A stretch of 64,000 bases of DNA. Origin: Facklamia sp964471435. Lineage in GTDB: Bacteria > Bacillota > Bacilli > Lactobacillales > Aerococcaceae. Under the pieces are notes generated by a model. The model saw only the letters and a program-made list of their open reading frames with translations. It was not told the DNA's origin and did no database searches. The position numbers and the translations under genes were made by a program. Below, piece after piece: positions 25,991 to 34,204 of the stretch; the first letter of the stretch is position 1; each line of letters opens with the position of its first letter. Location of the stretch: NCBI GenBank assembly GCA_964471435.1, contig CAYYGA010000002.1:1-64000 (forward strand). The letters run 5' to 3'.

Positions 25991-26623
25991 TTATTTTCCA
26001 GAAGCTAAGACGGACTGCCGAGGACTTTCGGTTTGTAAGTAGTCTTCGTGAATGATTCCTTTCTTATGAACCATCGGTGTAACTACTTTAAACACTGCTA
26101 CTTGCCCGATTGCCACGATTACTCCTTTAATAAAATTGAATGGAATTATAATCGTTAGGACATATTCTAAAAAGTTGTCAATAGGGAAATTCATGACAGT
26201 AACAAAAATCGGCAACGCTACATAGTAGTTTAGGAGTGCCATAGCTGCTGTTAATGAAATCACTGTGACCAAACTCATTAAAATAAAAGTAGTGCGGCTT
26301 GAAAGCTGCTTAAAACTGCGTAAGATAAAATGTGTCGGCAAAAACATGGCTAAACTGGCTATAAAACTCATAATCACACCAATGGGAATCCCTGCCTGCC
26401 CTCCTTGTGACAGATAATTAATCACGTCACGGATGCCTGCTACCGCAATTAATCCTTTAGGTCCGGCCACAATCATTCCGATTAAAGCCATAAAATCACT
26501 TAGATCCATTTTTAAAAAGGGTGCAAAGGGTAACAAAGGAAAATCAAAGAATCTTAAAACAACTGCCCAAGCCCCTAATATTGCCAACAAAACCAACTTC
26601 ACCATACGACGATTTCTATTCAT
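25991..26623 (-). CDS. ribU: Riboflavin ECF transporter substrate-binding subunit RibU
   Basis: S component that captures riboflavin and docks onto the shared energising module (EcfA, EcfA', EcfT), which is not in this window. Five to six hydrophobic membrane helices are evident: about residues 8-26, 38-60, 75-98, 108-130, 137-150 and 155-180. The riboflavin-subfamily features include the N-terminal LVLLAILGAWAVVLRF and LKMDLSDFMALIGM. Length 210 is normal. Assignment rests strongly on the FMN riboswitch in its leader. GAAGGAGAAG precedes the ATG. No riboflavin biosynthesis genes are present here, so uptake may be the main source of the vitamin. Confidence 0.95.
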   Translation of the reverse strand: MNRNRRMVKLVLLAILGAWAVVLRFFDFPLLPFAPFLKMDLSDFMALIGMIVAGPKGLIAVAGIRDVINYLSQGGQAGIPIGVIMSFIASLAMFLPTHFILRSFKQLSSRTTFILMSLVTVISLTAAMALLNYYVALPIFVTVMNFPIDNFLEYVLTIIIPFNFIKGVIVAIGQVAVFKVVTPMVHKKGIIHEDYLQTESPRQSVLASGK

Positions 26624-26731
26624 AATTCTTCTCCTTCTAACGTCTTAAGAAGAACTCAATACTTTCATTATCTTGTTGTTTCAGCTCGAATATAGGCAGC
26701 TTTTTAAGCTTGCTGCTGGGATAATGGTAAA

Positions 26732-26774
26732 GAAAAAACCATCACCGCCCCAATTCGAGACAATGATGGTTTTA
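26732..26774 (-). terminator. Riboswitch expression-platform terminator
   Basis: AAAACCATCA / TGATGGTTTT with a ~19-nt loop, then six T, about 45 nt after the FMN aptamer and about 110 nt before ribU. Ligand binding would favour this hairpin and switch ribU off. Confidence 0.85.
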
Positions 26775-26819
26775 TTTGAAGTTTATGTCAAATAAAAACA
26801 CAATCTAATGATTGTATTG

Positions 26820-26936
26820 CGCTTCTACCATCCAGACTTTACTGTCGGTACTGGAATCAAACCAGTTCAACTTAGATAAAACTAAGGTCGCGGACTATAC
26901 CGCCGGTCGGGAATTTCACCCTGCCCCGAAGACGTA
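26820..26936 (-). promoter_or_regulatory. FMN riboswitch (RFN element)
   Basis: The minus strand carries the hallmark conserved blocks of the RFN element in order: CTTCGGGGCAGGGTGAAATT, CCCGACCGGCGGT, AGTCCGCGA, CCAGTACCGACAGT and GTCTGGATGGTAGAAG. The closing helix P1 pairs CTTC with GAAG at the two ends. It lies upstream of ribU and, with the terminator at 26732-26774, forms a transcriptional off-switch responding to FMN. Together these account for most of the 387-nt gap between rluB and ribU. Confidence 0.97.
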
Positions 26937-26953
26937 TTTAATTTTATATATAG

Positions 26954-26982
26954 ACCATACCATGAAAGAATGTTTCAAGCAA
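26954..26982 (-). promoter_or_regulatory. Sigma-A promoter upstream of the FMN riboswitch
   Basis: Minus strand: -35 TTGCTT (26977-26982), 17-bp spacer ending TGG, -10 TATGGT (26954-26959). Correctly placed to transcribe the whole aptamer. Confidence 0.55.
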
Positions 26983-27010
26983 GTGTAAACCCTTTAAAAC
27001 CGTATTAATT

Positions 27011-27730
27011 TTATCCTTGCGCCATTTTCTTCAGTTTATCCACTTCAAAAGCCGTTAGCTCGCGCCAATCTCCTGCTTGCAAACCATCTAAATCTAAAAA
27101 GCCGAACCGTTCACGCTTCAGTTTCATAACGGGGTATCCGACCGCTTCAAACATTTTTTTCACCTGGTGATTCCAGCCTTCATGGATAGTTAACTCAACA
27201 ACAGCTGTTTTATTGGAAGGATTGGTAGAAATAACTTTAGCGCGGGCTCTGCTGGTTTTTTTTCCATCCACCTTTACACCGGATCTTAAACGGTTTAAGT
27301 CCTGATCCGTAGGAATACCTTCTATTTTAGCAATATATACTTTATCTATTTCATGAGAAGGATGCGTCATGAGGTTAGAAAAGTCTCCGTCATTGGTTAA
27401 TAGAATCAAACCGGTAGTATCAAAATCTAATCTCCCTACAGGATAAATCCGCTCCTCGATGCCTCCTATTAACTGGGTAATCACCGGCCGGTCTTTATCA
27501 TCTGCTACAGCTGAGATATAATTACGCGGTTTATACAGTAAGATATATCGCGGCTCTTCTTTATAGATAGGAACGCCGTCTACTTCTACTTTATCACTTG
27601 GGCTCACTTTTACACCCAGTTCATTGACCTTTTTACCGTTAACCTTAACCCGGCCTTCTAATATGATTTCTTCACATTTACGGCGGCTGGCAATCCCTGC
27701 ATGAGCCATTACTTTTTGTAATCTTTCCAT
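27011..27730 (-). CDS. rluB: 23S rRNA pseudouridine synthase RluB family
   Basis: Pseudouridine synthase of the RsuA/RluB/RluE/RluF family. An N-terminal S4 RNA-binding domain (about residues 1-55, LQKVMAHAGIASRRKCEE) is followed by the catalytic domain with the aspartate in GRLDFDTTGLILLTNDG. Near the C terminus are IHEGWNHQVKKMFEAVGYPV and LKRERFG. Length 239. The position just after scpA-scpB matches the conserved scpA-scpB-rluB group of Firmicutes, which supports RluB over RsuA. A 222-nt gap without a clear terminator separates it from scpB. Confidence 0.93.
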   Translation of the reverse strand: MERLQKVMAHAGIASRRKCEEIILEGRVKVNGKKVNELGVKVSPSDKVEVDGVPIYKEEPRYILLYKPRNYISAVADDKDRPVITQLIGGIEERIYPVGRLDFDTTGLILLTNDGDFSNLMTHPSHEIDKVYIAKIEGIPTDQDLNRLRSGVKVDGKKTSRARAKVISTNPSNKTAVVELTIHEGWNHQVKKMFEAVGYPVMKLKRERFGFLDLDGLQAGDWRELTAFEVDKLKKMAQG

Positions 27731-27952
27731 TCATTCTCCCCTTATTTCTAAGCATTATCCCACTTGCAATTTTATAATATAAGTTTTGGTATATACCTTT
27801 ATACCTTCAATAACTTCCTACAAAATAGTCTTGTCTAGGAATTTTTTTCATTTTTTGATGTTGATTCATAAAACCACTGCTAAAAAACAATAGAACCATC
27901 TTTAAGGCTGTTGGTTGACTAGTTAAGTTTCTTGATTAGCATCTACTACATT

Positions 27953-28546
27953 TTATTGCTCTTCCGGCTCATCATACAATTCTACTTTCCATTGTTTGAG
28001 AGCGTATAATTCTTCGGTGACTGTCTGTGTATTTAAAGCCAGCTCTTCAATAGGAGGCAACTCCTCTAAGGATTGAATACCAAAGTAGTCTAAAAAGTAA
28101 TTCGTTACTCCGTATAATACAGGACGACCCGGTGCTTCCACCCTCCCTACTTCTTTAATTAAATCTCTAGCGATTAACTTTTGCAGCATTCCGGCTGAAG
28201 ATACACCCCGGATTTCATCCACTACCATCCGCGTAATCGGCTGACGGTAAGCGACTATCGCCAACGTTTCGATGGCCGGACGCGTCAGTTTTTGCTGCAA
28301 AGGGTTTTGAGCAAACTTTTCTAAGTCACTTTCTAAATCTTCAACCGTTAACAAACGATAGCGGTCACCGTAGACCATTAATTCTAAAGGATTGTCAGAA
28401 TCATTTTGAAGTTTTAGTTTTAAATTTTGCAGTTCAGCTTCAATTTCTACTTCATCGGCATCTAAGCTTTCAGCTAAGCTGCTTTTACTGACTCCTTCAC
28501 TACCGGCAACAAACAAAATTCCATAGACACGGCGTAATAAATTCAT
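27953..28546 (-). CDS. scpB: Segregation and condensation protein ScpB
   Basis: Subunit of the SMC-ScpA-ScpB condensin that compacts and separates chromosomes. It has two winged-helix domains: the N-terminal one (VYGILFVAGSEGVSKSSLAE) drives dimerisation, and the second contains the conserved LTRPAIETLAIVAYRQPIT and the GRPVLYGVT element near residue 155. A short acidic tail binds ScpA. Length 197. AAAGGAG precedes the ATG. It is 40 nt after scpA; the third partner, smc, lies at 59.6-63.2 kb in this window. Confidence 0.97.
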   Translation of the reverse strand: MNLLRRVYGILFVAGSEGVSKSSLAESLDADEVEIEAELQNLKLKLQNDSDNPLELMVYGDRYRLLTVEDLESDLEKFAQNPLQQKLTRPAIETLAIVAYRQPITRMVVDEIRGVSSAGMLQKLIARDLIKEVGRVEAPGRPVLYGVTNYFLDYFGIQSLEELPPIEELALNTQTVTEELYALKQWKVELYDEPEEQ

Positions 28547-28586
28547 CTTTCAACTCCTTTTACTGTTTTATAGTTTAAGCCCATTC

Positions 28587-29354
28587 TTAAGTTTCACCGA
28601 CTGTCTTGCTAGTCCGCTTCAAATGAATCGGAGCAAGAGGAAGATCTTGTTTAAAGGACACTTCTTGTTTTCGAACTAACTCCAGCACCGCCATAAAAGT
28701 CGCAATCAATTCGTGTCTTGAAGTATTACCCAGTAAATCCTCAAACATTAAGGTATCTTCTTCAGCAAGTTCTGCAAAAGTATGCCGGACAGCTTCCATT
28801 TTTTCCGCTACTGAAATGCGGTCGTATTGAATTTCTTTTTCTTTAGGCTGGCGATTGAGGGCTCTTTGTAAAACTTCCTGCATCGACTGCGCTAAATTAT
28901 CCAAAGTTAGTTCATCTTCTTCTAAAGGAATGAAAGTTTGGTAGCGGCTCAAATCACTGGCTTCGCGGTTAAATTGCTTGGCGCGATCATTTTCCTTTTC
29001 TTCCAAGGCATCGGCTACAATTTGGAACTGCTGATAAATAAGCAGCTGCTGTACCAAACTGGCACGGGGGTCGTCCGGCAACTCTTCTACTTCTAAATCA
29101 TCGGGTTCGATCGGTAATAGTAAACGAGCTTTTATCTCCAAAAGAGTGGCGGCCATTACTAAATATTCTCCGACAATATCCAGAGACAAATCGGGCATTG
29201 AATGAATATAATTTAAATACTGGCTGGTTATTTCAGTCATAGGGATATCATTGATATCCACTTCTAATTCTTTTATCAAGTGTAAAAGCAAATCAAACGG
29301 CCCTTGAAAGGCCGTTAAATTCAGTATAGGCTGCTCTTGATTTTGTGAAGACAT
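28587..29354 (-). CDS. scpA: Segregation and condensation protein ScpA
   Basis: Kleisin subunit that bridges the SMC heads in bacterial condensin. The N-terminal SMC-neck-binding region is diagnostic (LTAFQGPFDLLLHLIKELEVDINDIPM, about residues 13-40), followed by the acidic middle part and the C-terminal winged helix (RHELIATFMAVLELVRKQEVSF, near residue 215) that contacts the SMC cap. Length 255. The ribosome site is weak, so translation may partly depend on the upstream ribT. Linked to scpB and rluB. Confidence 0.97.
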   Translation of the reverse strand: MSSQNQEQPILNLTAFQGPFDLLLHLIKELEVDINDIPMTEITSQYLNYIHSMPDLSLDIVGEYLVMAATLLEIKARLLLPIEPDDLEVEELPDDPRASLVQQLLIYQQFQIVADALEEKENDRAKQFNREASDLSRYQTFIPLEEDELTLDNLAQSMQEVLQRALNRQPKEKEIQYDRISVAEKMEAVRHTFAELAEEDTLMFEDLLGNTSRHELIATFMAVLELVRKQEVSFKQDLPLAPIHLKRTSKTVGET

Positions 29355-29381
29355 CTTCAGTCACACTTTCTCAACAAATAT

Positions 29382-29425
29382 CCCGCTCGATTGATTAAAG
29401 GGATGCTTTAATTTAATAGAGCGGG
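29382..29425 (-). terminator. Long hairpin between ribT and scpA
   Basis: CCCGCTC / GAGCGGG with an inner ATTAAAG/CTTTAAT stem. The T-rich tail on the minus strand is poor, so it may be a leaky terminator or a processing site rather than a full stop; scpA has no obvious promoter of its own. Confidence 0.45.
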
Positions 29426-29467
29426 TTCTTTACTTTATTCATTTAGTCACTTCTTAAAAGCTGAAAT

Positions 29468-29929
29468 CTAATTCTCTTGGCTTTCATCATAAGCGGTTGC
29501 TAGCCCGCTGACCAGATCATGGGTATGATATCGCAAGGAGCCCATTATATTAGCATTTGGATACAGCAGATGCAATTCTTTATACATCTTCAACTCAACA
29601 CCTTCATCTTCAAAAGAAGGTATCACAGATAAATGATTGATTATAATTGTTTCTTTAACTTCCTGGCTGGTTGATTTTTCATTGGCCCCGCCATTCATTT
29701 CTAGATCCTCTTGACTTGCATCCACTTGGTCAAAACGGTGTTCAGCGGCAAGCAGGCCTACAAAGTTCTGAGAGTCTTGATCTCTAAAAAGATAGATTTC
29801 ATAATTCTCATTTTCTTGGTACATCTTTAATAATTCCATCGGACGAGTCATTTCATCGTCAGCTAAATGGATTAAAGAGAGTAGTCCAAGAACTATTTTT
29901 TCATTTCTATTGGTTGATTTTAAAAGCAT
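29468..29929 (-). CDS. ribT: RibT-like GNAT-fold protein
   Basis: Small protein resembling RibT, a GNAT-family (N-acetyltransferase fold) protein whose substrate is unknown. Segments recognisable against B. subtilis RibT are MLLKSTNRNEKIVLGLLS at the N terminus, the strand NYEIYLFRDQDSQNFVGLL, and INHLSVIPSFEDEGVELKM, where acetyl-CoA-binding proteins have the RxxGxG/A loop; here that loop is altered to FEDEGVEL. An acidic ~25-residue insertion (about 83-107) interrupts the fold. Start: the ATG at 29929 has GGGAGG 7 nt upstream, and the longer frame to 29977 runs into the promoter at 29968-29996, so it cannot be translated from that promoter. Heads ribT-scpA-scpB-rluB, as after the B. subtilis rib operon. 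Confidence 0.75.
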   Translation of the reverse strand: MLLKSTNRNEKIVLGLLSLIHLADDEMTRPMELLKMYQENENYEIYLFRDQDSQNFVGLLAAEHRFDQVDASQEDLEMNGGANEKSTSQEVKETIIINHLSVIPSFEDEGVELKMYKELHLLYPNANIMGSLRYHTHDLVSGLATAYDESQEN

Positions 29930-29967
29930 ATTCGCCCTCCCATTTACGACCAATATTTCCATATGCG

Positions 29968-29996
29968 ATAGTACCATGCTAAAGATAAAATTTCAA
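29968..29996 (-). promoter_or_regulatory. Sigma-A promoter of ribT-scpA-scpB
   Basis: Minus strand: -35 TTGAAA (29991-29996), 17-bp spacer ending TGG, -10 TACTAT (29968-29973). The -35 box overlaps the second arm of the preceding punA terminator. Confidence 0.65.
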
Positions 29997-30027
29997 ATAT
30001 TATTCATCTTTCCATCACATTTGAAAT
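29990..30027 (-). terminator. Probable terminator of punA
   Basis: ATTTCAAAT / ATTTGAAAT dyad with a 20-nt loop and a T-rich tail on the minus strand, 20 nt after the punA stop. AT-rich, so only moderate strength. Confidence 0.55.
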
Positions 30028-30046
30028 ATTGTACCTACCGACATAA

Positions 30047-30871
30047 TTAGGAGTTTGCTGCCAAATAAGCTTCCAGGAATCCTAAAATAAGCTGCTTAAA
30101 TTTTGGTTTAACAATTTGGGATACTTCTACTACTTCTTCGTGGTTTAAACTTGCCTGCATTCCTGCTGCCAAGTTAGTAATACAAGTAATACCCGCCACT
30201 TTCATTCCGGCATGCCGGGCAACAATTGCTTCGGGCACTGTAGACATGCCTACCGCGTCTCCTCCCAGAACACGCACCGCACGGATTTCTGCCGGCGTTT
30301 CATAAGTCGGCCCTGTAAACCAAGTGTAGACACCGCTTTGTAAGTTGAAGTTTTGTTTTTCAGCTACTTGGTGTAGAACAGCTTGTAATTCAGGATCATA
30401 AGTCCGACTCATATCAAGAAAGCGCGGCCCGTGATTATCAATGTTTGCTCCAATTAATGGATTTTGTCCACTTAAGTTTATATGGTCGGTAATCACCATT
30501 AAGTCACCCGGTTTAAAGCTGGTATTTACACCGCCCGCGGCATTGGTTACGATGACGGTTTCCACACCCAGTTCTTTAAAGATTCTAACTGGATAAGTGA
30601 CTGTATCTAAGTCATAGCCTTCATAATAGTGGAAACGGCCCTGCAAAGCGATTACTTTTACACCCGCCAGCTCACCGTAAACTAACTGGCCTGCATGTCC
30701 TTCAACCGTTGATACGGGGAAGTTAGGGATGGATTCATACTTAATTTTAACAGCATTCGTGATCTCGTCGGCCAAGTCTCCTAAGCCCGAGCCTAAAATT
30801 AAAGCTACCTGTGGCTTAGAAATACCCTGCTGGTTTAAATAATCAATTGTCTGCGTATAAGTTTGTGTCAT
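30047..30871 (-). CDS. punA: Purine-nucleoside phosphorylase (trimeric type)
   Basis: Cleaves inosine/guanosine and the deoxy forms with phosphate to free base and (deoxy)ribose-1-phosphate. The signature of the trimeric PNP/MTAP family is clear: LILGSGLGDLADEI (phosphate site, about residue 25), FPVSTVEGHAGQLVYGEL, VTNAAGGVN (about 110), YTWFTGPTYETPAEI, and DAVGMSTVPEAIVARHAG with the base-contacting residues. Length 274. AGGAGG precedes the ATG. It lies 9 nt after deoB, so the pair converts purine nucleosides to base plus ribose-5-phosphate. Confidence 0.96.
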   Translation of the reverse strand: MTQTYTQTIDYLNQQGISKPQVALILGSGLGDLADEITNAVKIKYESIPNFPVSTVEGHAGQLVYGELAGVKVIALQGRFHYYEGYDLDTVTYPVRIFKELGVETVIVTNAAGGVNTSFKPGDLMVITDHINLSGQNPLIGANIDNHGPRFLDMSRTYDPELQAVLHQVAEKQNFNLQSGVYTWFTGPTYETPAEIRAVRVLGGDAVGMSTVPEAIVARHAGMKVAGITCITNLAAGMQASLNHEEVVEVSQIVKPKFKQLILGFLEAYLAANS

Positions 30872-30880
30872 AACTGCCTC

Positions 30881-32050
30881 CTATGTTAATTGATTTAAAA
30901 ATGACTGTCCGTTACCGGTTTGATCTACTCCAAAGTTCTCTGAGATGGTTGCCGCAATATCGGCAAAATAATCAGCTTTCAATTCACCGGCTGTCTCAAA
31001 TTGAGGTGAATAAACTAAGATGGGTACATACTCACGGGTATGGTCTGTTCCTTTAAAGGTAGGGTCATTACCGTGATCCGCGGTAATGATTAATAAGTCT
31101 TTTTCTTTTAAGGCGGCTTTTAATTCAGGCAGTCTGCCATCAAAGTCTTCTAAAGCTTTTCCATAGCCGATAGGATTCCGGCGGTGGCCGTATTCAGAAT
31201 CAAACTCAACCAGATTAGTAAATGAAAGTCCTTTAAAGTCATCTGCCATAACTTCCAGTAATTTATCAACGCCGTCCATATTGTTTTTTGTTCTGACTGC
31301 CTGCGTAATACCGGCACCGTTGAAAATATCATTAATTTTCCCTACGGAAACCACTTCCAAGCCGCCTTCTTTTAAGAAATCTAAAGTCGTTTTTCCAAAA
31401 GGATCTAAAGCATAGTCATGGCGGTTGCTTGTCCGGGTGAAGCTGCCTTCTTCACCGATATAAGGTCTGGCAATGATACGGCCAATCATATATGGATCTT
31501 CTAAAGTAATTTCCCGGGCATATTCGCAAATACGGTACAACTCTTCCAACGGAATAACTTCTTCATGGGCTGCAATTTGTAAAACGGAGTCCGCTGAAGT
31601 GTAGACAATTAAATCGCCGGTCTCTAGTTGATGCGGGCCTAATTCTTTAATGATTTCCGTTCCGGAAGCCACCTTATTTCCAACTATTTTACGCTTGGAA
31701 AAGTCTTCAATTTTTGTTAATAGTTCTTGAGGAAACCCGTCAGGGAACGTTCTAAAGGGGGTCTTGATGTGTAAGCCCATGATTTCCCAATGCCCGGTCA
31801 TGGTATCTTTACCGGCTGAAACTTCTTCTAGTTTGGTCCAGTAAGCTTTAGTTTTAGTTTGGGGATCGATTCCTTTGAGGGTTTCGATATTTCCCAAGCC
31901 CATGGCTTCCAGATGCGGTAATTGTAAATCCATGCTTTGGGCAATATGTCCCAGTGTATGAGATCCGGTATCGCCAAATTCAGCAGCGTCTGGTGCTTCG
32001 CCGATGCCGACAGAGTCTAAAATCAGTAAATGTATGCGTTCAAATTTCAT
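30881..32050 (-). CDS. deoB: Phosphopentomutase
   Basis: Interconverts (deoxy)ribose-1-phosphate and 5-phosphate, feeding sugar from nucleosides into central metabolism. It belongs to the alkaline phosphatase superfamily with two metal ions. The N-terminal metal site is LILDSVGIGEAPDA, the phosphorylated threonine lies in AGKDTMTGHWEIMG (about residue 85), and the C-terminal metal ligands are in ITADHGNDPTFKGTDHTRE (about 325-345). Length 389. AGGAGG precedes the ATG. Forms an operon with punA; cvfB-xerD lie upstream across an 84-nt gap. Confidence 0.97.
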   Translation of the reverse strand: MKFERIHLLILDSVGIGEAPDAAEFGDTGSHTLGHIAQSMDLQLPHLEAMGLGNIETLKGIDPQTKTKAYWTKLEEVSAGKDTMTGHWEIMGLHIKTPFRTFPDGFPQELLTKIEDFSKRKIVGNKVASGTEIIKELGPHQLETGDLIVYTSADSVLQIAAHEEVIPLEELYRICEYAREITLEDPYMIGRIIARPYIGEEGSFTRTSNRHDYALDPFGKTTLDFLKEGGLEVVSVGKINDIFNGAGITQAVRTKNNMDGVDKLLEVMADDFKGLSFTNLVEFDSEYGHRRNPIGYGKALEDFDGRLPELKAALKEKDLLIITADHGNDPTFKGTDHTREYVPILVYSPQFETAGELKADYFADIAATISENFGVDQTGNGQSFLNQLT

Positions 32051-32134
32051 CAGTAACCTCCTATAGAGTTGATTGGTCTTGTCGTTAGTTGTTTTACTTT
32101 ACCACCCAAAATGATAAAACAGTTTCAAATCAGT

Positions 32135-33034
32135 TTAAGCGCGTGGGAAGCTTTTGCGGTAAACTTCCTGCAGGCGGTGTTTAGAAATATGGGTGTAAAT
32201 CTGTGTAGTTGAGATATCGGAGTGACCTAAAAGTTCCTGGACCATCCGCAGGTCCGCCCCATTTTCCAGCAAGTGAGTGGCAAATGAGTGCCGCAGCATA
32301 TGCGGGGACACATCAGCTTTAACACCTGCCAGCTTGACATACTTCTTCAAATTCTTCCATATTCCCTGCCTAGTAAATCCTTTGCCGCGTTCAGTTAAAT
32401 AAACGTGCTGACTGAGAATGGCTGTCTTTTTATTGGCAAAGACCGGCCTGACATCCTGCAAATACTGGTCCAGCCAATAAATTGCCTCGTCTCCTAAAGG
32501 AACAATCCGCTCTTTATTCCCCTTACCCAGAGTTTGGATAAAACCTAAATCTAAATGCAGGTCGGCCAGTTGCAGATTGGTTAACTCACTTACCCGCAAA
32601 CCCGTAGCATACATAACTTCAAATATACTGCGGTCACGTAAACCGATTAAGGTCTTCACATCAGGAGCTTGTATTAAAGCTTCAACTTGTTCGATGGATA
32701 AAACATGGGGTAAGTTTTTTTCCTTTTTAGGACCTCTCACCAGCTGCATCGGATTTGTTTCTAACTGCTGCTCTTTCAATAAATAATGAAAAAATTGACG
32801 CAGGGCCGAAATCAAGCGGGAAGTTGACGACGCTGCATAGTTTTCTGCTTTAAGTTCAGCTAAAAACTGCTGAATAAAAGCATAGTCAATCTCATTCAAG
32901 TCTTTAATCGATGACTTGTTTACAAAGGCCGCAAACTTATTGAGATCTCTCATGTAAGACCGAATGGTATTAGTTGATTTTCCTTGGTCAATCAACAAAT
33001 ACCGTTCAAATTCTTTTAATAAATCAGCAATCAT
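32135..33034 (-). CDS. xerD: Site-specific tyrosine recombinase XerD
   Basis: Works with XerC (or CodV) at dif to resolve chromosome dimers. The N-terminal SAM-like core-binding domain (about residues 1-90) is followed by the catalytic domain with the full set of residues: R147 (TGLRVSEL), K171 (GKGNKERIV), H245 and R248 (HMLRHSFATHLL), H271 (LGHSDISTTQIY) and the nucleophile Y280. Length 299 and no extra domains mark it as housekeeping rather than a phage or transposon integrase. Its ATG overlaps the cvfB stop codon (TAATG), so the two are translationally coupled. Confidence 0.95.
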   Translation of the reverse strand: MIADLLKEFERYLLIDQGKSTNTIRSYMRDLNKFAAFVNKSSIKDLNEIDYAFIQQFLAELKAENYAASSTSRLISALRQFFHYLLKEQQLETNPMQLVRGPKKEKNLPHVLSIEQVEALIQAPDVKTLIGLRDRSIFEVMYATGLRVSELTNLQLADLHLDLGFIQTLGKGNKERIVPLGDEAIYWLDQYLQDVRPVFANKKTAILSQHVYLTERGKGFTRQGIWKNLKKYVKLAGVKADVSPHMLRHSFATHLLENGADLRMVQELLGHSDISTTQIYTHISKHRLQEVYRKSFPRA

Positions 33035-33915
33035 TATTTTTCAATCGGGTGATCTGTTAAAAAGATTCCTTTTCCTTTTTCCTGACGGACTAATCTTTCT
33101 TTCATTAAAGAGCCGACTGCTCTTTTAAATTGTCCTTTCGAAATAGCCAAAAGACTGGTGATGTCTTCCGGGTCACTTTTATCATGCAGAGCCAGGAAAC
33201 CATCCGGTGTTTTTTCCAACACTTTTAAAATCATCTGCGCATCATCGCTGATCGCTTCGTGAGCACGCGGTTTTAAGGAGAGATTCAAAGAGCCGTCCGG
33301 CTGAACATGTGTGACACGGGCTTTGACCTGCTCGCCTAAACGCGGTGGTAAAATCCATTCACTTTCATGGATAAAAGCACGGAAGCCTTCATCAGTAATT
33401 AACTGCGCACCCGCTAATTTCAATTGATAGATACTAGCCTGTACATCTTGATTCATTAAACGGTCTGGCGCTTTAATAAATAAGTTCTGTATTTCTTCTT
33501 CTGTAGCTAGCACACCCCAGAAGCGGTCTTTATCATCGATTCGAACCGATAAATAAAGCTTGTCGCCTGCTTTGGGCCAATTATTGTGATCATCCGGTAA
33601 ATCATCTAATGAAACCACAATATCTTTATTATATAAACCGATATCTACAAACACACCGAGGTCTCTTCTCACTAAATTAACTTCTCCCCAGCCAAAATAA
33701 CCCGGTCTTATATCCGGCAGGTCAAGTTGTATCAGAGCTTTCCTATTTTTATCTTCATAAATCAGCCCTTCTACTTCTTCTCCTTGTTCATAGCTTTCAT
33801 CTTCATCTAATTGATCTTTATATAAAGTAAACGTCCGTCCTTCTGCCTGCACAAAGTAAGCTTCTTCATTTTCATCCGTTACAGTCGCTTGAACGATTTC
33901 GCCATATTTAATCAT
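33034..33915 (-). CDS. cvfB: S1 RNA-binding domain protein CvfB family
   Basis: Multi-domain RNA-binding protein known in S. aureus as conserved virulence factor B. S1-like OB domains are apparent at about residues 1-65 (YGEIVQATVTDENEEAYFVQ), 70-140 (VNLVRRDLGVFVDIGLYNKDI) and 150-215 (HVQPDGSLNLSLKPRAHEAI). A C-terminal winged helix follows (VLEKTPDGFLALHDKSDPEDI, LAISKGQFKRAVGSLMKE). No enzymatic site is seen. GAGGGTG precedes the ATG. Coupled to xerD by a one-base overlap. The 289-nt gap upstream, towards pyk, holds the pyk terminator and nothing else recognisable. Confidence 0.9.
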   Translation of the reverse strand: MIKYGEIVQATVTDENEEAYFVQAEGRTFTLYKDQLDEDESYEQGEEVEGLIYEDKNRKALIQLDLPDIRPGYFGWGEVNLVRRDLGVFVDIGLYNKDIVVSLDDLPDDHNNWPKAGDKLYLSVRIDDKDRFWGVLATEEEIQNLFIKAPDRLMNQDVQASIYQLKLAGAQLITDEGFRAFIHESEWILPPRLGEQVKARVTHVQPDGSLNLSLKPRAHEAISDDAQMILKVLEKTPDGFLALHDKSDPEDITSLLAISKGQFKRAVGSLMKERLVRQEKGKGIFLTDHPIEK

Positions 33916-34109
33916 TTTACACCCTCTTTACTCTCTTTTTATCACAGTACATTAGTCATATTTTAACATACTTCCCTTTTTTTCCGAAATGCTTTTGCCT
34001 TAAATTGGCTTTTGTTAACTTTCGAGTTTGCTCCCTAATTTAATGCTTTTAAAGCTAATAAAAATTTAAAACGGTGACTAAAGCATATCGGGGGCCACTT
34101 CAAAAATCC

Positions 34110-34170
34110 AAAAAGCTCCTATCTTTTTCCTAAGAATGGTTAGAATCATCTTTAGGAAAAAGATAAGAGC
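34110..34170 (-). terminator. Strong intrinsic terminator of pfkA-pyk
   Basis: A 19-bp stem (GCTCTTATCTTTTTCCTAA with TTAGGAAAAAGATAGGAGC, 18-nt loop, one G-T pair) followed by TTTTT on the minus strand, 35 nt after the pyk stop. Confidence 0.92.
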
Positions 34171-34204
34171 AGACTTTTTCATGTCAAACATTCAATTACA
34201 GACT

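Noticed and set aside
32135..33034. Tyrosine recombinase as a sign of a mobile island
   Set aside because: Length, residues and the coupling with cvfB mark it as housekeeping XerD; no att repeats or cargo genes are present.
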